From Nemertoderma westbladi (Eukaryota; Xenacoelomorpha; Nemertodermatida; Nemertodermatidae): DNA of 43,269 nucleotides. A program made the position numbers and the translations under genes. Below the pieces are notes generated by a model. It made no database searches. It saw only the letters and a list, made by a program, of their open reading frames with translations, and was not told the origin of the DNA. The stretch is taken from positions 1-43,269 of the forward strand of contig JAUCBJ010008255.1 of the NCBI GenBank assembly GCA_032718475.1, read 5' to 3'. Shown piece after piece: positions 30,239-40,493 of this stretch (its first letter is position 1; each line of letters opens with the position of its first letter).

Positions 30239-31078
30239 TTAGACTAAATCATCTAAATTATGTACAGCTGTAGTCAGGATATCAGCTATTTGACCCTGAT
30301 TTGTGTCTCTCAGACATTGACAGAATGTAAGAAAATCGTTGTATGACCTTCTAATTATCGCGTTGACCAGTTCATTATTCTTTGCCACTGTGGATTCTTT
30401 ACTATTGATTGATTTAGCTATAGAATCCCTAAACACTTGTTTCCTACAAAGTAATTTTATTACCAAGTGTGGTTCGATTCTATTAACTAAAACAAACTTA
30501 TATTTAGTTAGTATCAACGGAAACTTTTTATCATCATCTGTTGTTTTATCCTCTAAAATATTTACTATATGAGTTTGATATGTTTCCTTTAATCCTTCAA
30601 TAAATATTCCGTAATTATTTTCTGTTCCCCATTTTATTGCCTCCAATAAAGTCTTTATTTTACTGAATACATTTGGTTTCGAGTTAATTATAGATAAAAA
30701 AAACATCCCGAGACAAAGTTCGCTTAGCTTCTAAGAAAATTATAAGTTCCAATATTTCTAGTTTATCTAGAAGTTCAATATTCTCCTTAGACGTTATTTT
30801 CTTCCAATGTGAACTTAAATCACCTGTATATTTTTCTCTTATTAAGTTGCTTTCCATATGTTTATGAAACTTACATTTGAATCTGAAATATTTTCATCGA
30901 TTTTAATAAAATGGAAACAAATTTCTTCTCTACAGTTAATTTCATTGTGCTGTTCGCATTTTGAATTACATTGACATTTTAAATGAAAACTAAACGAAAT
31001 GTTTTTTATTCGAATTTGTTTAAGGAATTCCTGCAATGAATTATTACGATAACACTTCACTTTATTGACCAGCTGTGG
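30239..31078 (-). pseudogene. Broken duplicate of the 3' part of the ROCO-CARD gene
   Basis: Read on the minus strand from 31078 down, the sequence parallels residues about 817-1093 of the gene at 34440-37856. It starts PDPQLVNKVK, then IKNISFSFHLKCQCNSKCEQ, then in another frame SSHWKKITSKENIELLDKLE, and in a third frame the stretch TLLEAIKWGTENNYGIFIEG and a final CARD-like domain ending at a TAG. Frame changes lie near 30842 and 30705. The duplicate keeps both CARD-like regions but has no nucleotide-binding domain. Its upstream edge coincides with the end of the 36-bp array, whose open frame is also out of phase with it. Unlike the intact gene it ends soon after the last CARD, without the 12-residue repeats. 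Confidence 0.8.
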
Positions 31079-31079
31079 A

Positions 31080-34000
31080 TCCGGGTAATGTCAATAACAG
31101 CAGCCTCTCCACCTTTATTGGTAATGTCAATAACAGCAGCCTCTCCACCTTGATTGGTATCGTCTATAACAGCACCCCCTCTACCTTGATTGGTAACGTC
31201 TATAACAGCAGCCTCTCATCCTTGATTGGTAATGTCTATAACAGCAGCCTCTCAACCTTGATTGGTAATGTCTATAACTGCAGCCTCTCCACCTTCATTG
31301 GTAATGTCTATAACAGCAGCCCCTCTATCTTCATTGGTAATGTCTATAACAGCAGCCTCTCTACCTTCAGTGGTAATGTCTATAACAGCAGCCTCTCCAC
31401 CTTCAGTGGTAATGTCTATAACAGCAGCCCCTCTACCTTGATTGGTATCGTCTATAACAGCACCCCCTCTACCTTGATTGGTAACGTCTATAACAGCAGC
31501 CTCTCAACCTTGATTGGTAATGTTTATAACAGCAGCCTCTCCACCTTCATGGTAACGTCTATAACAGCAGCCTTTCAACCTTGATTGGTAACGCCTATAA
31601 CAGCAGCCTCTCCACCTTCATTGGTAACGTATATAACAGCAGCCTCTCTACCTTCATTGGTAATGTCTATAACAGCAGCCTCTCTACCTTGATTGGTATC
31701 GTCTATTACAGCAGCCTCTCAACCTTGATTGGTAATGTTTATAACAGCAGCCTCTCCACCTTCATGGTAACGTCTATAACAGCAGCCTTTCAACCTTGAT
31801 TGGTAACGCCTATAACAGCAGCCTCTCCACCTTCATTGGTAACGTATATAACAGCAGCCTCTCTACCTTCATTGGTAATGTCTATAACAGCAGCCTCTCT
31901 ACCTTGATTGGTATCGTCTATTACAGCACCCCCTCTACCTTGATTGGTAACGTCTATAACAGCAGCCTCTCAACCTTGATTGGTAATGTTTATAACAGCA
32001 GCCTCTCCACCTTCATGGTAACGTCTATAACAGCAGCCTCTCTACCTTCAGTGGTAATGTCTATAACAGCAGCCTCTCCACCTTCAGTGGTAATGTCTAT
32101 AACAGCAGCCCCTCTACCTTGATTGGTATCGTCTATAACAGCACCCCCTCTACCTTGATTGGTAACGTCTATAACAGCAGCCTCTCAACCTTGATTGGTA
32201 ATGTTTATAACAGCAGCCTCTCCACCTTCATGGTAACGTCTATAACAGCAGCCTTTCAACCTTGATTGGTAACGCCTATAACAGCAGCCTCTCCACCTTC
32301 ATTGGTAACGTATATAACAGCAGCCTCTCTACCTTCATTGGTAATGTCTATAACAGCACCCCCTCTACCTTGATTGGTAACGTTTATAACAGCAGCCTCT
32401 CTACCTTCATTGGTAATGTCTATAACAGCAGCCTTTCAACCTTGATTGGTAACGCCTATAACAGCAGCCTCTCTACCTTGATTGGTAACGTCTATAACAG
32501 CAGCCCCTCTACCTTGATTGGTAATGTCTATAACAGCAGCCTCTCAACCTTGATTGGTAATGTCTATAACAGCAGCCTCTATGCCTTGATTGGTAACGTC
32601 TACAACAGCAGTCTCTCTGCCTTGATTGGTAACGTTTATAACAGCAGCCTCTTCACCTTGATTGGTAAAGTCTATAACAGCAGCCTCTCTACCTTGATTG
32701 GTAACGTTTATAACAGCAGCCTCTTCACCTTGATTGGTAAAGTCTATAACAGCAGCCTCTCCACTGGTTGATTGGTAACGTCTATAACCCCAGCAGCCTC
32801 TCCACCAGTTGATTGGTAACATCTATAACAACAGCTACATTACATTAATTGGCAATGTCTATCTATAACAGCAGCCTCTCCACCGTTTGATTGGTAACAT
32901 CTATAACAACAGCTACATTACATTGATTGGCAATGTCTATAACAGCAGCCTCTCCACCTTCAGTGGTAATGTCTATAACTGCAGCCCCTCTACCTTGATT
33001 GGTAACGTTTATAACAGCAGCCTCTCTGCCTTGATTGGTAACGTTTATAACAGCAGCCTTTCCACTTTCATGGTAACGTCTATAACAGCAGCCTCTCATC
33101 CTTGATTGGTAACGTCTATAACAGCAGCCTCTCTACCTTCATTGGTAATGTCTATAACAGCAGCCTCTCCACCTTCATTGATAATGTCTATAACAGCACC
33201 CCCTCTACCTTGATTGGTAACGTTTATAACAGCAGCCTCTATGCCTTGATTGGTAACGTCTACAACAGCAGTCTCTCTGCCTTGATTGGTAACGTTTATA
33301 ACAGCAGCCTTGATTGGTAAAGTCTATAACAGCAGCCTCTCCACCGGTTGAATGGTAACGTCTATAACCCCAGCTACATTACATTGATTGGCAATATCTA
33401 TAACAGCAGCCTCTCCACCGGTTGATTGGTAACATCTATAACAACAGCTACATCACATTAATTGGCAATGTCTATCTATAACAGCAGCCTCTCCACCGGT
33501 TGATTGGTAACGTCTATAACAACAGCTACATCACATTGATTGGCAATGTCTATAACAGCAGCCTCTCCACCGGTTGATTGGTAACGTTTATAACAGCAGT
33601 CTCTCTACCTTGATTGGTAACGTCTATAACAGCAGCCTCTCCACCTTCATTGGTAATGTCTATAACAGCACCCCCTCTACCTTGATTGGCAATGTCTATA
33701 ACAGCAGACTCTCCACCTGTTGATTGGTAACATCTATAACAACAGCTACATTACATTGATTGGCAATGTCTATAACAGCAGCCTCTCCACCGGTTGATTG
33801 GTATCATCTATAACAACAGCTACATTACATTAATTGGCAATGTCTATCTATAACAGCAGCCTCTCCACCGGTTGATTGGTAACGTCTATAACAACAGCTA
33901 CATCACATTGATTGGCAATGTCTATAACAGCAGCCTCTCCACCGGTTGATTGGTAACGTTTATAACAGCAGTCTCTCTACCTTGATTGGTAACGTCTATA

Positions 34001-34500
34001 ACAGCAGCCTCTCCACCTTCAGTGGTAATGTCTATAACTGCAGCCTCTCAACCTTGATTGGTAATGTCTATAACAGCAGCCTCTCCACCGGTTGATTGGT
34101 ATCATCTATAACAACAGCTACATTACATTAATTGGCAATGTCTATCTATAACAGCAGCCTCTCCACCGGTTGATTGGTAACGTCTATAACAACAGCTACA
34201 TCACATTGATTGGCAATGTCTATAACAGCAGCCTCTCCACCGGTTGATTGGTAACGTTTATAACAGCAGTCTCTCTACCTTGATTGGTAACGTCTATAAC
34301 AGCGGCCTCTTCACCTTCATTGGTAATGTCTATAACAGCACCCCCTCTACCTTGATTGGCAATGTCTATAACAGCAGACTCTCCACCTGTTGATTGGTAA
34401 CATCTATAACAACAGCTACATTACATTGATTGGCAATGTCTATAACAGCAGCCTCTCCACCGGTTGATTGGTAACGTCTATAACCCCAGCGGCCTCTCCA
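31080..34500. repeat. 36-bp minisatellite, about 95 units, continuous with the ROCO gene's end
   Basis: The common unit is TCTATAACAGCAGCCTCTCC then ACCTTGATTGGTAACG. On the minus strand it encodes VIDVTNQGREAA-type dodecamers, the same repeat found in the last 40 residues of the ROCO protein. Units with CCACCGGTTGATTGG are two bases longer and shift the frame; others have ACAACAGCTACATTACATTG. From about 33420 a composite block recurs at about 33790 and 34090 (spacing near 298 in the last pair). The array lies exactly between the intact gene and the broken duplicate. Confidence 0.95.
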
Positions 34501-37500
34501 CCTTGATTAGTATTATCTATATCAGCAACTTCATCAGCTTGATTGGTAATGTCTACAATATCAGCATCATATCCTTTGGTTGCTTCCTCTAGAGTATCAG
34601 CTAAATGATGTTGGTTGGTGAGACGAAGACATTTACAAAAAGATAGAAAATCCTTGTAAGATCTTTTCATTACTGCGTTTATAAGTACAACATTCTTACT
34701 ATCTATTGATTCTTTACATTCTATTATTTCTATGATAGATTTACTTATAACGTTTCTGCTAACAAGAAGCTGTGCCACAAATTTAGTTTGTTCTAAATTT
34801 TTCATTAACATATATTTATACTTTGTTAGAATATCAGGGAACATTTGGTCTTCCATTTTGATTTTTTCATGCAAAATTTCAACCAAAAGCGGTTGATTGG
34901 TTACATATAATGCTTCAATAAATACTTTGTAATTATTTTCTGATCCCCATTTTATTGACTCCAACAAAATCTTATTCTTACTCAACAAATTCGACTTAGA
35001 TTCAATAACAGCTAAAACTTCCTTTGATATAGCCCCCTTACTTGCTAAGTATACAAGTAACTCTGAGATTTCCAGTCTATCAATAAGGTCTTCTTGGTTA
35101 GTTGTAATGTTTAACCAATGTGAGCTAAATCTCCCAACAACAGGGAATTTTCCACTAATAAACCGACTTCTAACAGAGTTATTAAATTGACATTCAAGAA
35201 AATCATTTGATAAAATATCAGCCAGTTTAACAAAGTGAAAACATCCTTCTTCATTGCAGTCAAGTAATCTATGTTGATCGCATTTAGCATTACACTCACA
35301 TTTTATTTCGAAATCAAATGAAATATTTTTAAATCTCATTTGGGTAATAATTTCCTTCAATGAAGTATTAATAAAATGATTTACTTTATTAACAATATCC
35401 GGATCTGGTGCAAGTTTTCTTTCAGTTTGTTCATCGCCCGAACTAAACATCTCAGATCTAATTACCTGAACTTTAATCCAATTTAATGAAATAGAAGATT
35501 TTTCCAAAATTACCTGATGATTAAAATCTAAAAATATTTGAGCAACTCTGTGGTAAAGTTTAGGTTGAATTACTCTATTACCTACAATGTATGACAAATC
35601 TATAGTTCTCTTAATTAAACGGTAGTACAATCCTTGCGGTAAGAAACTCTTGAATGTAATATAAAATTCAACTTTACATTGTCTTGGTGTGAATGGAGTA
35701 TATCTAACAGATTTAAGGCGGCAAGGTACATAATAAGCCAACTTTACATCATCTTGCAATGTTCTTTCGGTTCTTGGTAAAACTCGTTCACATAATAAAT
35801 CAAAACGTTCTAGAATATTCAACATAAATTGTTTTTTATCAAGAACGCCTTCCCACAGATAATCAAGGAGTTCTTCATGTAATATACCATTGTCGTCCAG
35901 GTCCTTCCAGAACGTAAAATGTTGTTTCTTTATTTTGTCTTTTACAGTTATTATTTTGGTAAACATTCCACTCAACCATTCTGGGCTCAGTATAACAGTA
36001 TCCCTTAGAGATTCATCGTCAAAGTAAATTATTGTACCCAAATCGTGGTAAAATTCTAACATGGTTTTCAAACCAATGTTATCCATTTCAACATCAATAT
36101 CCTTTAATTTAATCTCTAGCAAGTCAATGTCAATATAAACTTTACCATCCGTAATTAATTGAGACACAAGTTGGTCAAATTTTAGATATTGCAAAGGTAT
36201 TTCCCCCTTAAAATTTGCCATTTCGTTGACAATATTTGCCTGTAAATTTTCAAGTCCTTTGTCTCCACCATATATAATTTCTCTATTATTCTCTATAGCA
36301 ATGTAATCTTTAATTAGATTATCTGTATATGAAGATTTACCCAAATGGGTCTTAACCTTTTCAAATATTTTACTTGCTATTACAGATTGAGTATCAGGAT
36401 CAGCATGTAAGCTGCCTTTATGAGTTCCAACTACAAAAACAGGTGGACAAGAATTTACTTCTAGTTTTGTACCAAATGAATAAATATTTTTTAACCAGAA
36501 TTCAATAAACTCAATATTCTTAATCTCACCGAAAACAAACTCATTAATATTGTTTTCATCAGATCTGAAAATAATATCTGGAGTTTTCTCAAGATTTTCC
36601 AAGAGATTAAATACAATTATATAAATAGCTCGTCTGCTCAAAAATATCTGATGGGTTGTGTAATAAATACATTGGCCTCCAAAATCGACTATCTGTAGAG
36701 AAAAGCGACTGTCTTCCTCATTAAATTTAGCCAGAATATCTTGAGGTTTACCAGATAACAATATATCCTCTACTCCCTTTGTGATGTTGCCGGGAATATC
36801 ATTTTCCATAGCTTTCCTTATGGGTTGCCTAGAAAGATTTTCTTCAATAGGTTTACTTTCATTCTCACCAGTTAATAAAGTTGTACTGGATTTTTTATTT
36901 ATCCACAAACTATCCTTTTGAACTTTCTCAGCACCATAACTTGAAGTTGTAGTTGCAATCTTATGTTGATCATCAGTAGAAGATGAAGGTGTTGCAACTG
37001 AGGGTGTCGCAATACCAATACCCATTGCTGAAGTTCCAGAAATATCAGACTCATCACCTGCAACTTGTTTTCTTTCTAGAACTGTTTTTGCAATTTCCTT
37101 AGTAATGACGACATCAACAGCTGTCTCAGGCTCTTCTTTCATGTTGGTCCAATCTGTGTTTTGTTCGGTATTAATAATACAGTTCGCAGATGAGTCAATA
37201 CCATCAGTTATTGGTTCATTTATATCAAATGGTTGACCAATCAGGGACTTCTTCAAACTAGTTTTACCAGCCCTCTCTTGTCCCACTAACATTAACCGGG
37301 TTTTCAGTATCCATGTAGTCCCTTTAGAAAGAGCTGCTTTATAAGCAGCCAATGCTTCTGGGCCTCTCGCCAGTATCTCTATTGGCAGTTTTTGTTCTTT
37401 TATATAATTAATTAAAAATTTTGGAAGTTTCAGAGTATTTGATCCACTTATATTCATAATCATAAGTCCCATGTCTCTGAATTTATTAACAATTTCTATT

Positions 37501-37856
37501 GTTGAAATTTCATTTAAACCCCAAATACTAACCAGATTCTGGGTTGTTAGCTCAGAAATATCTGCATCCAGTCTAAAGTAAAGTTGTTTTTCCTTATCAG
37601 AAAGAACATCAACAGTAGACTTAATTATATCAGTTATCTTACCCTGGAGTGGTTTATTTATGGGACCAACCCATCCAATATACTCAACAATTTCCTTTAA
37701 TTCTTCAGCTTTCTCCAATATACTTTTCACCTGTTCGATACTTTTCTTTGTTTCAGTTTGACCTTCACGGAACGTATCAATTACTGTAATTGTGCCGCCA
37801 CTATCTCCTGTATAAAGTATAATTATTGTTAAGCTGTCTTTCCACTGAGTTGACAT
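34440..37856 (-). CDS. ROCO (Roc-COR) GTPase with two C-terminal CARD-like domains
   Basis: 1138 codons from ATG at 37854-37856 (a TAA lies 9 bases upstream in frame) to TAG at 34440. Residues about 85-160 resemble the winged helix of STAND NTPases (FRLDADISELTTQNLVSIWG). Roc follows: P-loop GQERAGKTS (192-200), DFGGQ (391-395), THKG (478-481). A Ser/Thr-rich insertion of about 170 residues separates P-loop and DFGGQ. COR spans about 555-800. A Cys/His patch (IKCECNAKCDQH to GCFHF) lies at 851-875. CARD-like regions lie at about 912-997 and 1003-1093, the second with the classic FCKCLRLTNQHHLADTL ending. Residues 1097-1131 are degenerate 12-residue repeats continuous with the minisatellite. 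ROCO proteins bind GTP and usually dimerise through COR; CARDs recruit partner CARDs, so a signalling or immune sensor role is inferred. Upstream coding exons are possible. Confidence 0.85.
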   Translation of the reverse strand: MSTQWKDSLTIIILYTGDSGGTITVIDTFREGQTETKKSIEQVKSILEKAEELKEIVEYIGWVGPINKPLQGKITDIIKSTVDVLSDKEKQLYFRLDADISELTTQNLVSIWGLNEISTIEIVNKFRDMGLMIMNISGSNTLKLPKFLINYIKEQKLPIEILARGPEALAAYKAALSKGTTWILKTRLMLVGQERAGKTSLKKSLIGQPFDINEPITDGIDSSANCIINTEQNTDWTNMKEEPETAVDVVITKEIAKTVLERKQVAGDESDISGTSAMGIGIATPSVATPSSSTDDQHKIATTTSSYGAEKVQKDSLWINKKSSTTLLTGENESKPIEENLSRQPIRKAMENDIPGNITKGVEDILLSGKPQDILAKFNEEDSRFSLQIVDFGGQCIYYTTHQIFLSRRAIYIIVFNLLENLEKTPDIIFRSDENNINEFVFGEIKNIEFIEFWLKNIYSFGTKLEVNSCPPVFVVGTHKGSLHADPDTQSVIASKIFEKVKTHLGKSSYTDNLIKDYIAIENNREIIYGGDKGLENLQANIVNEMANFKGEIPLQYLKFDQLVSQLITDGKVYIDIDLLEIKLKDIDVEMDNIGLKTMLEFYHDLGTIIYFDDESLRDTVILSPEWLSGMFTKIITVKDKIKKQHFTFWKDLDDNGILHEELLDYLWEGVLDKKQFMLNILERFDLLCERVLPRTERTLQDDVKLAYYVPCRLKSVRYTPFTPRQCKVEFYITFKSFLPQGLYYRLIKRTIDLSYIVGNRVIQPKLYHRVAQIFLDFNHQVILEKSSISLNWIKVQVIRSEMFSSGDEQTERKLAPDPDIVNKVNHFINTSLKEIITQMRFKNISFDFEIKCECNAKCDQHRLLDCNEEGCFHFVKLADILSNDFLECQFNNSVRSRFISGKFPVVGRFSSHWLNITTNQEDLIDRLEISELLVYLASKGAISKEVLAVIESKSNLLSKNKILLESIKWGSENNYKVFIEALYVTNQPLLVEILHEKIKMEDQMFPDILTKYKYMLMKNLEQTKFVAQLLVSRNVISKSIIEIIECKESIDSKNVVLINAVMKRSYKDFLSFCKCLRLTNQHHLADTLEEATKGYDADIVDITNQADEVADIDNTNQGGEAAGVIDVTNQPVERLLL

Positions 37857-37865
37857 CCAATATTA

Positions 37866-38200
37866 CGATGAAAAATTCTGGGTTGGAGCAAGTTAAATAT
37901 TATTAATCAAATTACAAATATAATTATAAATATAATTTGTTAGGCGCTCCAGTATGCATCTACGGTCCCTATACGTTTCCCTGCCTATGTCTTCTGTTTT
38001 TTGGTTACAACATTTGTTATGTTTTTAGTGCAATTTTCAACAGATATCAAGTCGTACGTTACGTTAGTCAATTCTGTAATTTATATTAGAATTTGTACTT
38101 TATTGATAAAGATAGCGCTGAGCTACCGAAATATATATGTAATTATATTTGACGTTTGATTAATAATATTTAACTTGCTCCAACCCTGAATTATTCATCG
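37866..38200. mobile_element. MITE-like element with 60-bp inverted ends at the ROCO 5' side
   Basis: The left end CGATGAAAAATTCTGGGTTG and following GGAGCAAGTTAAATATTATT are mirrored at 38140-38200. There is no ORF inside. It ends about 10 bases from the ROCO start codon, so on the minus strand it occupies the 5' UTR or promoter position. AATAT lies close to both ends and may be the target duplication. Confidence 0.75.
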
Positions 38201-38265
38201 AATATATCTGACATCTCAAACTTTCTTATAGTTAATCCAAAATTACGTATTATAGCAAGGATAAA

Positions 38266-38360
38266 CGGACAATAGGCGGGACAATAGGCGGGACAATAGG
38301 CGGGACAATAGGCGGGACAATAGGCGGGACAATAGGCGGGACAATAGGCGGGACAATAGG
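38266..38360. repeat. 12-bp tandem repeat, about eight copies of GGGACAATAGGC
   Basis: Perfect copies, with a variant first (ACGGACAATAGG) and last (GGACAATAGGAT). It lies 400 bp upstream of the ROCO start. Confidence 0.95.
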
Positions 38361-38433
38361 ATGGTTAAAATTATAAAAATAAGTTTTTTGCAATATTTCT
38401 GAGCCGAAGTATGAAGCTGAAATACAATATCTC

Positions 38434-38578
38434 ACTGATACTGTATACTGTTAATATAAACAACTACCCGCGATACTGTATACTGTTAATATAAACAACC
38501 ACCCGCGATATTGTATACTGTTAATATAAACAACTACCCGCGATACTGTATACTGTTAATATAAACAACTATCCGCGA
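38434..38578. repeat. 35-bp tandem repeat, four copies
   Basis: The unit starts CGATACTGTATACTGTTAAT and ends ACAACTACCCG, at 38436, 38471, 38506 and 38541, with single-base variants. The GTATAC core is palindromic. Confidence 0.92.
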
Positions 38579-38849
38579 GATGTGGTCGAGAATAGTCTCC
38601 AACACTCCTCCAGCTCCAACAGTAGCACCCAAACCTACTGACGATACTGACTGTTATACGATTTGTACCAACAGTCTCCAAAGCTATAAAAACAATCCTT
38701 GATCAGATTGGATTGCACACATTTAATTTCGAACGTAGGACTCAGTCAAATATATTGGACCAGACGAACTACCAATTCAAACTTCGGTCTAATAGCAGTC
38801 AATAGTGCTGGTTTACAAGGCTGAGATACTGTAACTCCTTCTTGAAATG

Positions 38850-39170
38850 ACTCCCCAATCGTCTCAGCCTAGGCTGAGAACACTCCCCACCCCCAGATAT
38901 CTTAGTCTAGGCTTAGAACACCCCCGTTAGGCTGAGATGACTCCCCTTAGGCTGAGATGACTCCCCTAATTGAGTTATAATTAATCTCCGTACCTGTGCT
39001 ATTTCCGTTTATTGAAAAAATTAAACTGTTACCTATGTTAATGAGTTGTCGTTTATTGTTTTGGTTAGAAAAGCCTGCCACTGTAACCTGCTCCTTTCCG
39101 TTAATTAAGTAATCTAGGAAGAAAACTGGGGGTGTTCTCAGCCTAGACTGAGAATACTGGGGAGTCATAT
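38850..39170. mobile_element. Small inverted-repeat element with palindromic CTCAGCCTAGGCTGAG ends
   Basis: The left end has TGACTCCCC, then a perfect palindrome CTCAGCCTAGGCTGAG at about 38866-38881, then GAACACTCCCC. The right end has the complementary order (GTTCTCAGCCTAGACTGAGA, then GGGGAGTCAT). Extra copies of TTAGGCTGAGATGACTCCCC lie at about 38928-38966. The inner part is AT-rich; its short minus-strand frame is not recognised. Confidence 0.7.
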
Positions 39171-39219
39171 TTGGTGGGGAGTTATCTTAGCCTGTTACAT
39201 CGGACGAACTACCAATTAA

Positions 39220-39242
39220 GGGGGGGGGGGGGGGGGGGGGGG
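39220..39242. repeat. Poly-G tract (23 G)
   Basis: A clean homopolymer. CGGACGAACTACCAATTAAG before it resembles CAGACGAACTACCAATTCAA near 38761, so the flank belongs to a local repeat. Confidence 0.9.
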
Positions 39243-40493
39243 TACAGCATTTTCGGACAACTTTTTTTTAATCTTAAAATTTTTTTTACAAAGTTTAAGT
39301 TGACTCGTTTTGAAACTGTTTCGATTCCGATTTAAAGAGGGTTGGGAAAGAAGGTTAAACTCATGCATGCAATATGTAAAATAGACGGTAATGCCTGAAC
39401 TGACCATAATTACATTGGAAAACTTAAACGAAAACATGTAAAACGCCACAACGAACATTATTTATGGAGAGTGTTAGAGTTTTTACTGACAGTGTTGGTG
39501 GTGGGCTTAAAATTTGAATGTAAATAATGGTAATTGGTAAATAAAAAGTATCGATTTACAGTTATATGCGGTCTTATATAATGGTTATAAACGTTGTGGA
39601 ATAACACAACACTGTATCGACAATGGCCACTTATTCGACGAATATAACGTGTCAGTTCTAGACTCCCATATATAGATCCAACCGATTTGGCAACTCACGA
39701 AACTATTCAAATACGAACTAATTTATATACATATGTTTTTATAATAATTTATTTTACCAGGAATAAAATGACATTAAAAATTGTACTTTCTTTGATGAGT
39801 GGCACTTATATACTTATATGAACTTACATTAATATTGTATTTATTAATATACTGTACACTCGTAATTTTTGAAAAAGACACTTACTCTGCTATAAACAGT
39901 ACAATAATTCCACACTTATTGTAACATGAGAAAACCTACCAAATCCAATGATACATTTCTCTGTTTGTGGGAAAGTATGTTTGTTTGTGGTGGTGGGAAA
40001 TTTCAAAAAGGTCAGGGTATCATATTCTGTATCACTACCGGTCTAAATACTATAGAGTAAAGTTGTTCCAAACAGTATTCCAAACAGTATGAGTAAAAAA
40101 TCATCTCCCTACTGCCCGATAATTTAACTCGCAGAAATAAGTTGTTTCTTTATTAAATATTGTATTAGTTCAACTCAGAGCAGAGGACCGACCCCATGTA
40201 ACCGGAATTTTCAATTTTACATTTAAATTTTTACGTTAGCGTTTTATAAAAGTGTCTTTTACGAAATTGTTGCCCTCGTTTCGTTGCCAATTTTCTCATC
40301 AATAGTGATTTATTTTTTATATATTTGAAAGCTTGCATTGCGATGATTCCAAATATGTATCAATGTCTAAGTTTCGTTGAGAAACATATGAGATATGGGC
40401 GTTCTAAGATTGCAAGAAGTATCTTTCATTATAATATACCAGTTATTCCGTTTCGTAAACACAAAACGTTCTGGAACATATTATTTATGTACG
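39243..40493. other. AT-rich non-coding stretch
   Basis: No gene recognised. A CCAAACAGTATT tandem of two lies at about 40068-40090. Confidence 0.4.

Noticed and set aside
30471-30490. tRNA T-arm-like GGTTCGATTC
   Set aside because: It lies in the coding strand complement of the CARD relic and no cloverleaf can be built around it.
31075-33320. Plus-strand frames with GNVYNSSLSTLI repeats
   Set aside because: These are the antisense of the 36-bp unit. The minus strand, which matches the ROCO tail, explains them.
26411-34500. CRISPR-like look of regular 30- and 36-bp repeats
   Set aside because: The repeats are head-to-tail with no unique spacers, and the DNA is animal.
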